From NCBI RefSeq assembly GCF_001949145.1, contig NW_019091387.1, positions 1,477,880 through 1,515,122 on the forward strand: 37,243 bases of DNA, written 5' to 3'. Under the pieces are notes generated by a model. It had not been told where the DNA came from. It was given only the letters and a program-made list of their open reading frames with translations, and ran no database searches. A program made the translations under genes and the position numbers. The stretch is from Acanthaster planci. Taxonomy: Eukaryota > Echinodermata > Asteroidea > Valvatida > Acanthasteridae. Positions 23,341-34,400 of the stretch are shown piece by piece (the stretch's first letter is position 1; each line of letters starts with the position of its first letter).

Positions 23341-24730
23341 CAACGAGGTAAACAGAACTCACCTCCCAACTTCCGAGCGGAGTTCCCTGACTTATTCTCT
23401 GGCCTGGGAAAACTTTCAATGCCATATCACATCACCTTGTGTCCTGATGCTAAGCCGGTATGCTTGTACACACTGCGTAAAGTGCCCCACCCCTACATTG
23501 CCACGGGTGGAAAAGGAGATACAATCCATGTTTCAACAAGGAGTCGTTTCTCCAGTGACAGTGCCAACAACTTGGTGCTCAGCTATGGTAACTGTTCTTA
23601 AATCAAATGGATCATGCCGCATCTGTGTTGACCTGACCCAGCTGAACAAATGCGATTCATCCTATGGTCTCGGTCGATGAAAGTCTCGCTAAACTTGGCC
23701 AGAGTCGAATCTTCTCAAAACTCGACACCAAAAGTGGATTTTGGCAACTGCCACTCGACAAGGAATCAAAGCTGCTGACCACATTCATCACACCCTCAGG
23801 CCAGTACTGCTTCAACCGGCTACCTTTTGGCATCAGTTCCGCACCAGAGATTTTCCAGTGAAGTATGTCAAGCATCCTCATTGACCTCAACAGTGTCATC
23901 TGCCATATGGATGACATCTTTGTCCATGGCGCCACCCAAGCTGAACATGACCAGCGTGTACGGGCAGTCTTACAGCGCCTACAGAAAGCTGGCCTAACCC
24001 TCAATGAGAAATGTGAATTCTCCAAAGGCACTATCAATTTCTTGGGTCACGTGATCGACGCAGCAGGCCTGCATGCTGACCAACGCAAGACTACAGCCAT
24101 TGCAGGATTTCCAGTCCCATCGAACATCACTGAACTGCAGCGATTTATGGGAATGGTTAACCAACTTGGGAAATTCGTTCCTCGGTTGGAAGAGATCAAT
24201 GAGCCACTACGCCAGCTGCTCTGAAAAGACACAGTATGGTACTGGGGTGAGGCACAGCAGAGATCCTTCCAACAGGTGAAAACCATGCTTATTTCATCTG
24301 AAGCACTCGCTCACTACGACCCCAAACGCCCCACCTTCATCGCCACTGATGCGTCGTCATTTGGTATCAGGTCCCTCCTGCTTCAAATCCAAGATGATGG
24401 AAAATGCCGTCCAATTCGCTATGCCTCACGCTCTCTCAGCGAAACAGAGACACGATACGCAGTCATAGAAGGAAGCATTAGCCGCAACATGGGCGTGCGA
24501 AAAATTTTCTGACTACATACTGGGGCTACACTTCACCCTTGAGACAGACCACAAGCCACTTGTGTCCCTCCTGCAGACAAAAGAACTGTCAAAAATGCCC
24601 CCACACATACTTCGTTTCCGACTACGTCTGATGCAATTTGGCCCGTTGGTCCAGTATGTACCAGGCAAGCACCAGACTACAGCTGACGCATTATCCATGC
24701 CCCGATGGGAAAACCAGATAAAACCGACTC
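23341..24730 (+). pseudogene. Gypsy reverse transcriptase and RNase H
   Basis: RT motifs seen are RICVDLTQLN, FSKLDTKSGFWQLPL, FNRLPFGISSAPEIFQ and CHMDDIFVHG (DD at 23910-23915). A frameshift lies near 23660; stops occur at 23859-23861 and after RQLL near 24222. RNase H shows FIATDASSFGI, YASRSLSETE and TDHKPLVSLL with further breaks near 24511. The HMDD form in place of Y-x-DD may be normal for this lineage. Confidence 0.9.
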
Positions 24731-24863
24731 CATACTGATCAATGAAGTTTCGCTATGCACAAGATAACTACACTCCCTGCGAGTACACAACGCCTACTCG
24801 ACATCGCTGAAGCCCAAACGGCTGATGAAGAATGTGCACAAATCAAGGACTACTGCCTATAAA

Positions 24864-25586
24864 ATGGGTGGCCCTCATACATGCCGCACTCACCATTACT
24901 CCACCAGTACTGGGAAAGCAGGAGCCATCTCGCAATAGTCGACAGTCTTCTTCTATATGATGATCGCATCGTCATCCCCAGAGCCATGAGATTGGAGACG
25001 CTTGACAGCATCCATCAAGGCCATCTGGCAATCACCAAATACCGAGCCAGAGCACGTACATCTATTTGGTGGCCAGTTATCTCCAATAGCTTTGAGGACA
25101 TGGTTACCAAGTGTTCTACCTGCGCTAAACACCAACCAGAACAACGCGAGCCTCTCATGCCAGCATTGTTTCCATCACGTCCTTGGAAAAGACTGGGGAT
25201 GGATTTGTTTGAGTACCAAGGGAAAAGCTTCCTTATTGTAGTGGACTACTACTCGCGCTGGATAGAGATAAAGTCTCTCTCAAATGACCAATCTGCCGAA
25301 ACTGTGATCCGAGCTCTGAAGGAAGTCTTCGCAGTACACGGGATACCAGACCTTGTGGTATCTGATAATGGTCCACAGTTCAGCGCTCACTCATTCCGAC
25401 AATTTGCTACGACCTACAGATTCGTCCACACCACAAGCTCACCAAGGTACCCACAAGCAAATGGTGAAGCTGAGCGTGCAGTTCGTACCGTGAAAGGACT
25501 ACTCAAGAAAAATGAGGGCCCCTACAATGTCCTGCTCACATACCGAGTAACCCCTCAACAAAATGGACTTTCACCAAGTGAGTAAT
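24864..25586 (+). pseudogene. Gypsy integrase zinc domain and catalytic core
   Basis: An open frame from 24881 shows the HHCC zinc domain (HQGHLAITK...CSTCAKHQ). The core follows with Asp in GMDLFEYQGK, Asp in VVSDNGPQF and Glu in QANGEAERAV, the D,D-35-E triad. It ends at PSE followed by TAA, where copy A of the tail shows that a Leu codon (TTA) is expected. Confidence 0.92.
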
Positions 25587-26118
25587 TGATGGGTAGAAAG
25601 CTTCGCACTCAACTCCCAATACTTCCATTAAATCTCCTTCCAAAGTCCCAACCTGAGCTCCACCAGAAAGTCCAACAGAAGGAAGAAATCTACCGGGACA
25701 ACAAACAACGCAACTTCAATCTCCAACACCGAGCGAGAGTGGCCCAAACTACAGCCAGGTGACCCCGTGTGGATCAGAGATCAAGACCCCCATGGAACAG
25801 TTATAAGCCAGACACCACAGCCATGATTCTACATCATTGAAACCAATTGTAGCACAGTCCATCGCAACCGCTCAGCCCTGGAAAACACACCCAACCCAAC
25901 CCCAACNCCCTCCATCACAGCTTCCAGCACCACTTTCTCCATCTTCTTCTGATGTGACGGAGCAGACAATTCCAACTCCTCCGACTCCCAAGTCTTCACA
26001 GTCTAATCCATCACAAACACCCTCTCCATCTCAGTCCAAGACACCATGTGCTCAACTGACTGCTGTCATGATCTGTTCAGGACGTTTTGTGAAACCTCCT
26101 ACCCGCCTTGACTTATAG
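25580..26118 (+). pseudogene. Gypsy integrase C-terminal tail (copy B)
   Basis: It is the in-place C-terminal extension, with MGRKLRTQLPILPL and PVWIRDQ-like remains broken by frameshifts. A Pro/Ser/Thr-rich linker (about 25900-26040) and a final SGRFVKPPTRLDL stop at 26116-26118 follow. One N lies at 25906. Confidence 0.85.
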
Positions 26119-26460
26119 ACTGGATAGAACACATAAAAACACAACCTAAAACAACCAATTGATCAGTCCACAAGCTAAAAGGAAAACAAAACCAATATTT
26201 CAGTTCCCATCATGCATGAAAACAATGCAGAAAAAGAGTGAAAGTTTACTTGTTCAATAGTTAGTTGTTGACACTAGTTGTTAGAAAAAAGAAGAGCTGT
26301 TGACATCTAGTGTTAGAGAAAAAACAAATTCTTAAAAGGAAAGCAAGTTAAAGCTCACAAGAAATTCTGAACATTTCTTAAACTCTTGAAGTTATTGGTT
26401 AAGGAAACACAGTGAACTTAAGTGAACATTAATAGAAACTTAAAGTACGCTTATTGGTAC

Positions 26461-26471
26461 TTGAAGGGGGG
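26461..26471 (+). promoter_or_regulatory. Polypurine tract of the Gypsy element
   Basis: The purine run gaaggggg ends directly before the LTR start TGTAGG, as the plus-strand priming site of an LTR retrotransposon should. Confidence 0.7.
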
Positions 26472-26627
26472 TGTAGGATTATGCCTTATCAACTACATGT
26501 AATAACGCCCTCTGTCGACCATATTCTGAACACATGGAAATATGCCGTGGAGGCTGCCATCTTGAATAAAGCACTTGTACATGAATGACCATTTCCACAA
26601 TATCTGTTGATAAAACCCAATATTACA
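26472..26627 (+). repeat. Gypsy 3' LTR (156 bp)
   Basis: It starts TGTAGGATTATGCC and ends CCAATATTACA, giving TGTA...TACA termini. It contains AATAAA at 26565-26570. GTGAG follows (26628-26632) and also occurs at 21537-21541 and 21547-21551, next to the piece of unrecognised gene, a possible 5-bp target duplication. Confidence 0.7.
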
Positions 26628-26639
26628 GTGAGCACCTCT

Positions 26640-27429
26640 GACTAATAAGATACCAGAGCGTGTGTTTGGATATATTGATTTCCTTGTACAGACAAGACAT
26701 AATGCTACTGCTGCAGCAAATGAAGCGCAATTAAGTTTTAAAAAAATATAGAGACTATGTGGACAGCAAATCTGATGAAGAGTTAGCAGAACTTGTCAAA
26801 TTAGTTAAATCTGAAAGGAGTAAATTCAAGTTGGTTGCCAAAGCATGATAGCAAAAAATCCAAGGATACTGGCAGCATAAACAAGATGAGTCTGCAAAAG
26901 TGATGGCTGAAAGTACTTACGACGTTTGCTTTACAGAAAAGAAAACTTGACGTAAAATAATGGAAACCGGACTGTTTCAATTGGATGAGCAAGAAGAAGA
27001 GTTCATAAATTCACAAAGACAGGAAACTAAAAGATAGGAAATACTTAAGAAACAAATCAGATTCTGTTGAGAGGTTCTTCAGCAGAACATGGAGAGTGAT
27101 ACAAGCTTCAACTTTTTTGTTCCTACTCCAGGTTCAAATGGCAGGAAAAAAATTCATCAGATTTGAAATACGAGTGTAAATTCATAAATGCTGCCAAAAG
27201 TGTTCCAGAATCTGTGCAAAAAAACACCAGATAACAAGTTCTTGATTGTCCCAATCTTAATAGGCAAAAGGATCAAGCATTGTGGAATACTGAAGATAAT
27301 GAGGAATGGTTTATAGGAACAGTTATAAGCCAAGTGCCAGGCTTCCTTCATGGTATAATATAAATATGACAATGATCCAAAAGTATTATTCTTTTCACTT
27401 GATGATTATAAAGAAAAGTGTGCTGACCA
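26640..27429 (+). pseudogene. Decayed gene of unrecognised family, C-terminal piece
   Basis: Protein-like remains continue on the + strand: DSKSDEELAELVKLV then ERSKFKLVAKA (about 26760-26848), a charged helical stretch, FNFFVPTPGSNGRKK near 27110-27150, and at 27301-27351 EEWFIGTVISQVPGFLH, followed by KYDNDPKVLFFSLDDYK after a shift. The last block (W-x-x-G-T-V then Y-D-x-D) resembles a small Tudor/chromo-type barrel ending a protein. Stops and shifts are many. I infer it is the end of the same gene as 14429-16204 and 21212-21556. Confidence 0.5.
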
Positions 27430-27896
27430 CAAAGGGGCTTGCAGAGAAAGCCTTACCAATTGCAGATGGCACGGAATACTGGTATCTTCCTCTGTTTGGT
27501 GTCTACAACCCCAAAAAACCTGGCAAGATAAGGGGGGTATTCGACTCGTCAGCTTCGTTTGGAGGACTGTCTCTGAATGAAGTCCTCCTCAAAGGCCCAG
27601 ATCTCACCAATAATCTGTTGGGGGTGCTGTTGAGGTTCCAAATCAGCCGAGTTGCAGTGTGTGCAGACATCGAAAGCATGTTCTACTGCTTTAAAGTCCC
27701 TGCAGAGGACAGAGATTATCTGAGGTTCTTCTGGTATAAAGATAACAAGTTCAACTGGAAAATGATTGAATACCGCATGTGTGTCCATGTGTTCGGTAAC
27801 AAGCCCTCCCCTCCAGTTGCCACCTATGGGTTGCGTGCTATTGTAAATGATGCTGACCCTGATGTGAAAGAGTTAGTTCAAAGGAACTCCTGGTAA
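27430..27896 (+). pseudogene. Second BEL/Pao reverse transcriptase fragment
   Basis: An unbroken stretch reads [69 protein letters not shown] and HVFGNKPSPPVATYGLRA, the palm of a BEL/Pao RT. It differs clearly from the RT at 18.6-19.3 kb. It ends in a stop before the YVDD motif. It is a 5'- and 3'-truncated fragment lying directly after the unrecognised gene. Confidence 0.88.
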
Positions 27897-30800
27897 ATGG
27901 TAAAAAGTCATGATTCCTTTTGCTACAAACAATATTTAAACGCAGAGATTCTGAAGTCAATAAAAAAAGTAAACATCATGATTACTAGATTATATCTCAC
28001 AATGTTTGTATCCATTTCCATCACATTTCAAGTACAGTCCTGTCTGTCTTACTGGCTGTGTACTAGCTTGATACCGTGTTAAAAATCCCATGATGAATTT
28101 CAGTGTTCAGGGCAATGTTTCCGAGTGAACAAACAACCTGATTTTCCCTTTGGCATGGAAACAGCCATTGCAACCAAAAAGCAACATGTTTACAAAAATC
28201 CGGTGGTGTTTTTGACTTGTACTTCATGATTTAAATAATTTTGAATTTCTCAGCTGCTTTGCTTACAGCAGGTTTGTATTCTGATGTGTAATAGAAATAG
28301 GAAGAAAACTAAAAACGGGTCAGATGGAATTAAAGCACAATCACTTCACATCGTGAATGGAAAATACTGTAATTGTCAGACTTAATTATTTGGTTTATTT
28401 TATTGTTGAATTTATTACTTTGTTTACAGCAGTTTATTCTGTAAATATAGATAAACAAATGGTAAACAAATAAAAGTTACTATATAAAGAAAATGAAAAA
28501 TACTTTTGTGGTTTTTTTTTTGGCATGGAAAAGGTGAAGAGTCTCCATAGAAACAATCCCAATATAAAAACCTGCCCTTGTTTACCATTATTAAACAAAC
28601 AACTTGTTTATATCGTTGTCATGGAACTCAACATTGTCCCAAAGACTCTGGTGTTGACGGATGGAAAGGTCTCCATAATGATATCATGTACACACAATTT
28701 GGTTGTTCTCAGGCTTGTATTAATGGTCTTGTAGCGGTTCGAATTTGTTTACTACTTTGATTATGACAAAAAACTGGGTCATAAACAATGAAAAAGAGGT
28801 CTTCAGAAACCTTTATTCACATTGACCAATTTTTCCAAAATTGCCCTAAGTCACAAATTTTTGAAATGGTGTATCTCGGCAATGGAATCACCTATTGACC
28901 CCATCTAAAAAAGCATTTTAGTCAGACTTTTACCCTCTATCAATTCATGTGTTTTGATCACCTAAAGACATTTCAAAAAATCATGATCGGTCCCTAGTCG
29001 AAGCACGATCAAAATAATGATATAAATGATGTCAAAATTCATAAGAACTGGAAACACTCATCTGAACAAACCACACTTACATAATTGAACCAAACATATG
29101 GGGAACAATTAATTATGGAGTGCAGGCTTTTCAATGCAAGTCTGCTTGTGGAAAAGTCCCTTTGTTGGGAAATATTCTGTCTTCAAATGAATAGACTTTT
29201 CAGAGTCTCCAAGTTTTGATGTACACCTCTAACGTCCGTGAAGGCATAGTCGCCAGGTCCCTTATTTCGCCGCTCACTGTGAAAAGCAATGAGACTCAAC
29301 AATAGGTGGCAAAATTAGGGACCTGGCAACTAAACGGTCACAAATATTACTGACTGCACACAGAAAGACTGGTCATGCCAAACGCCCTTTATAGCCACAG
29401 TTCTTGTACTGTCCAAATGAAATGAAACGACCTTGGGTCTGGCTGGATAGCCTGGTCTAATGAAGAAATGCCAGGCAATGCATGCATGGATGCTCAAAGT
29501 GATAGGGCTCAAACAGTATGCACAAGGTAATATTGCGCATGTGTAAACTGTTCTGGTACATAGTAATGCATGCATTGCAGTGAGTGTCGTCGCTCGTATA
29601 AAATAATATAGCGATTGATGAGCACTCCTGACCAACCTGGCTTTGTTCAACTGATCAGGGAGGTGCTTCTTCTCGAGGCAGACTTTTTTATGACAATCAA
29701 GGCCATCCTACGTTTATTATTTACACCACATGTTGATATCCCATGAGGCCCATAATCTTGTTGAACTGGAGTAGTCTTATTCTTGTCCATGACAGATTCA
29801 CTGCAGAGAGAAGATTTCACAAGTGGAGTGGAGATTTCTTAACCAAGATTAGGAGGCTTCGACCTAGTCCTGTGCAGCATTATTCAGAGCATGTCTACCT
29901 TTGGGTATCCAGGTTATTTGATGACTGTTGATTGGAGGGCTTCATTATAAAAGAGAAACCCTGACAATCTAAGCTGCTGTGTGTCCATCCAATCCAGCTC
30001 TTACCATGAGTTCGTTCTCCACCCTACAGAGGCCAGGGCCCCACCCTCTGCAGGCATTTGGCAAAGAAATGCCACATGGCCACTTTTGCAGAGATAGCCT
30101 GAATGATTACTTTGCGGAAAGTATGAACATGGTTAAAGTAAAACAAACAGCCATAAGAAGTGAGTTTAAAGTGACAAAACTGTAAAAGAGAAGGCAGCCT
30201 TGCTAACACTGTTGATAACACTGAGATGGATCAGCATGTGAAAACCGCACAATAGAGGGCACAGATGTACTAGATGAGGAAGAAGAGAACTGGGTAAGAG
30301 GAATAGGGTGGAGTATATGGAGGATGCCTTCAGAAAGGTTCTGGGTCACTTTTTAAGGAGCTGTGAGTGTGAGATCTTACTTTGCAACATTCAAGTTTAT
30401 GGTCTGTGCATTTCGCAATGTTGCTATACTAACAGTTATTACAGAGATGCGTTTACAGCTGCCACTATGGCATCGAGGGCCTAACAAATTTGAGAAAATT
30501 ACAAGAGTAAAACAGGAAAATGTAAACATGCGTATCATGAAAACAGTAATCGCAGGTCACCACTACGTGCACTTACTCTAAATCTATTGGTATCTATTTG
30601 TAACATGTCACTTTGGAATTTGTATGTGGAATGTCTCTTGTATCACAAAAACATCATTGGAGACAGAACCTAATATTTTGAATATCCTCAAAGTTACCAC
30701 AGCTAGTGCTTTAAAACAAAGGCTGCACGATGAATAAAATGGGATCCTCGTGAGAATAAAAAACCTACTCTGTGAAGAAAACAAGCAAACTCACATGTTG

Positions 30801-31464
30801 GCAGTGCAACTGCACTGCAATTACAAACAGCTGCGTATCTGTGCCTCCTCCCAAACCCTTACACAGACCAACCCCTGGAGCGGCTGTATAGATCAATCAC
30901 AGGACGACTTGTTCATTTATGTCACCCTCTATGTAACACTGGCCACGTCAAACACTGGCTTCCGGGACTGTGGCTATGTCTATCATCAACGTCAAGCCAT
31001 AAACAGTATTTTTCCACAAGCAGAGACAAAGGCCCAGCTCTTGACCTCATATTTGGATGCGGTCATGTTTAAATTGGTAGCCAGCACAGAGAGATCATTT
31101 CTGCAGCATGTGCTCTTTTGGTCAGTCGCCTAATGCCAACATTATGGTATCTGAGTATCTGAGCGCAAGTTGTTCATGTCATCAACTGTGCCATCTTCAG
31201 GTGCTTAACAGCTTCACACTTGTTAGCCAAAACCTGCGAAAATCAGGTAAGTTCCATAGTCCACATGTACAGATTGGAGTAATGGAATAATGAAGTGTGG
31301 ACAACATCCCATGGGTGATTATTGGTACTGCATAGAAATCAGCATTGTGATGTTAATGCCTTCCTGCCTTACACTGCCTCCACACTCAAGATGCCATGAC
31401 TACAGCCAATATTGAAGAAATGACAAGAGCTTGATCTTCACTGCAATCTGGAAGTGTCTTGTTG
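27897..31464. other. Intergenic stretch without recognisable genes
   Basis: This 3.6-kb AT-rich region separates the transposon block from the 3' end of PPME1. It has short open frames only (for example 29330-29650 minus and 30750-31133 plus) with no domain I recognise. One imperfect inverted repeat lies at 29248-29331. Part near 31300-31464 may be the PPME1 3' UTR. Confidence 0.5.
29248..29331. repeat. Imperfect inverted repeat, possible MITE relic
   Basis: Arm 29248-29273 (agtcgccaggtcccttattt...) pairs with 29306-29331 (complement agttgccaggtccctaattt...), with a few mismatches and a 32-base spacer. No clear target duplication was found. Confidence 0.55.
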
Positions 31465-31483
31465 TCAGCATGCAGGGGAAGGT
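31465..31483 (-). CDS. PPME1: PPME1 terminal coding exon (19 nt)
   Basis: After a pyrimidine-rich acceptor (ctctctttcag) the 19 bases complete an Arg codon, then read PSPAC and a TGA stop. Human PPME1 also ends in a short tail closing with Cys (FPGC). The exon is inferred from splice sites and the terminal Cys only. Confidence 0.6.
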
Positions 31484-34400
31484 CTGAAAGAGAGAAAAAA
31501 GTCATTGTCATTTAAAAATATTGGAAAACAAATGCAGAGTACCAGTATATTCAAGGTTTGCCTATGATGGTAATAAGCACAACATAAAGCTATTGTTCAC
31601 AAAGCAAGCTCACCGAACAAACTCATCAGCTGCCTCAGCAAGTTTGTTCCTCACCAAGAAAGATGCCAAGATATCAGCAACCTGTGAAACAAAGCACACA
31701 TGTAAACCATCATAAACCATATCACTTTTCCGTCAAGTCCAGAATTCAAGTCCTTTCCTTTTACACAAACAATCAGAGTTGGGTAATTCCAGAAAATAGG
31801 GGTCCAAAAGTGTGACATGTCCCTGTTACATCTGACCTTTGTTACTGACACTGAAGTATCACTGGGATTGATTTCAAACTATTACTATTTGTTTGGCAGG
31901 TGATCTGCATTAGTTCATCACTCCTAGAAATTAGAAAACGTGTTGTGAACTTTCAAAATCATATGTCAGATGTGACAGGGACATGAAAAAAATAGCCCCC
32001 TCATTTTTGGAATTTCCCAGTTTTACAATACCTCCATGGACAACACATTGTGTTTCCCTTTATTTCTATGATGTAACACTCTCCAGTACACTAGTACATA
32101 CATGTATCTTAAAGGATCCTTTTCGAAAAGTGTTTGACTTTAAAAGAAAACAAGAGTCCTTTGTTCTTTTTCCCCCACGAACATGTATGCTTGGTATTAA
32201 ACAATCCGTCTTGGCATTGGATTTGATTAAAGACCCAAATTACACGTCATTGAATCAGCTCTTTCAATTTGGCTTCACTCTTTTTCTGCAGTTCCCACTC
32301 AGAATTACACACCATTTTCAACACAGCAAAGCACCAATATTCGATATGCAAGTTTTGAATTAATGACATATCCCCTTTGTTTCTTGAGAATTCCTAGCGA
32401 TTGACTGCAGCAAGCCATATCTACCTTCTGTGGCTGATCTTCATGCACACAATGGCCACATTGTGGTAGTACTTGCATCCAGAACTTGCCTTGCATCTGA
32501 CCCACAATCAAATCTTTATCTAGCCTGTCTACACCTATTGAAAACACACATATACATAATCTCCATTTCTGATGTAACCTGACATACTGGCGGAAGGTCC
32601 AATAAACAAAATCTATGCTAGGTTATGCCCAATCAATTAACTGTGACTCTGGGCAACACACATCTATGGGAAATGGCCAGTGTTGCAATAAAGCAGATGG
32701 CAAGTCTTTTCAAAAGATCAGTCATAAGTAACGGGGCCAAAAGAACAAAGGAAAGCTTTTGCCACAGTTCTTTTGAACAGCTTCTGACTCAAGACTGGAT
32801 AACTTGTCATGAACTTGAAGTGACTTGTGATGGGTTTAACTACAGAGCTGAACATGGCTTCAGCCAGTGGCTTCCATAGGTGTGTGTGTCATTTCTAACA
32901 GCAGCCTTCAAAATTCAAGAGGTCCAAATCATCATCAATGCCTTTTTGAAGCTGAGCCACTTATTTTCACTGACAGTGACCAACCTGCAATTCTCCAAAT
33001 TTCATGGCCCTATAAAATTCCAAATATTTATGTTGTTAAGTCCCCTAAACCTAGCCCATTCAATGTGAAATTCATGGGGTGACCAGTAATGAAGCAACTA
33101 GCTGAAGTGTGAGCTCATTTACCCCAGCACTGTGGAAACAGACACAAAGGACACTACTCATGATTTCTTACCTGCTATGAGCAGCATCTTTGGTACTGCA
33201 CATGAAAGGAAGAGGTTGGACATGCCTTCAAACCATCCTGCACAGAAACAATCAATAAATTCAAATATTTATCACATGCAATAAAAATGTGGATACACAT
33301 TTCAGATCTCCAACAGAATCAATGGCAACTTAAACGTACAAGCTACATTGCATGACCTAATATTAAAGTTGCTTCATGTCAACTGACATCATTGCATTTA
33401 TGCTGCTGCCTCACACTTAAAACATTTTTAAAATACAGAATATAAGTGAACCCACTAATTGGTATACAACATATTTATATGGCCTATTTGTATTTACTCA
33501 AAGTGTGCATCCGAACTGCACAAACAAGATATCAAATATTTCTCCATAAGTAAATATAGGAATGTTAATATACAGAGAGTGATCTACAGTCCCTAATTGG
33601 CAGTTAAACACCTCAGACATCTTATTATACCTTTCCAGTAGGTTTCTGATTTTGAGAGATCCACTCTCCACGTGTAAGGTACCGAGGTTGATGCTGAGAC
33701 TTCCTGAAATAGAATATCAAACAATTGTCGCTGGAATCTCTTATAACATACTAAGTAGCTTGAAGTCAATATATCTCTCCACAGATATTCTATCATTCCC
33801 AGAATACAGCAACTCAAACAGAAAAACACATTTCTGGTTTTGCTATTACAGCCTAGAAGAAATTGTGGTTAACTATCTTGCTCAAAGACACAGACATCAT
33901 GACCCCTTGGCATTGTGAACGAACAGCCCCTGACACTGTGCAACATGACATCTCACTAGTCTCAAACTTCATTCCAAAAATTAGAATTTGATTCCAAATA
34001 CCTAAGGACAGTGTCCGGGCTTGGAACTAGTCGATAGCACAATGCACAAAGCTTTTAAGCTACAGTACCTGATCATGGAGGAAGGACACAGAAGGAGTTT
34101 GAACTGCCTGGGCTATAACATCTGGCCAATTAAAGCTTTCTGGCATACCCAGTATGTCCATAACCAGAGCGCAGTGAATGCTTGCTACGCACCACCTGTT
34201 TCACAACCATAAGCCCCCTTTGTACCCCATGATCATTGCCGCAATTTTTCACTGGTAATCTACATCCTTAAAACGTTGTGCACTGCAGTATAGGAAGTTG
34301 AATATTCATGCCATCGTTGGTGCTTGGTGTGATCTGACCACAACATCACCCGCAGCTGCTTTTATTAGGCTGTGTACCTGAAATGTTCATGTGCGGTTAC

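Larger units (their letters stand above)
22728..26627 (+). mobile_element. Gypsy-type LTR retrotransposon, 5' truncated
   Basis: The domain order is zinc knuckle, protease, reverse transcriptase, RNase H, integrase. The integrase after RNase H marks the Gypsy (Ty3-like) class. There is no 5' LTR and only the end of gag. A polypurine tract and a 156-bp 3' LTR close the element. Many stops and frameshifts make it inactive. Confidence 0.9.

Noticed and set aside
23904-23915. HMDD in the Gypsy RT as a lethal mutation of YxDD
   Set aside because: Some Gypsy lineages have non-Tyr residues here, so it may be normal.
29330-29650. 106-codon open frame on the minus strand
   Set aside because: No recognised domain, and a Cys/His/Ala-rich composition with no pattern. 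Probably chance.
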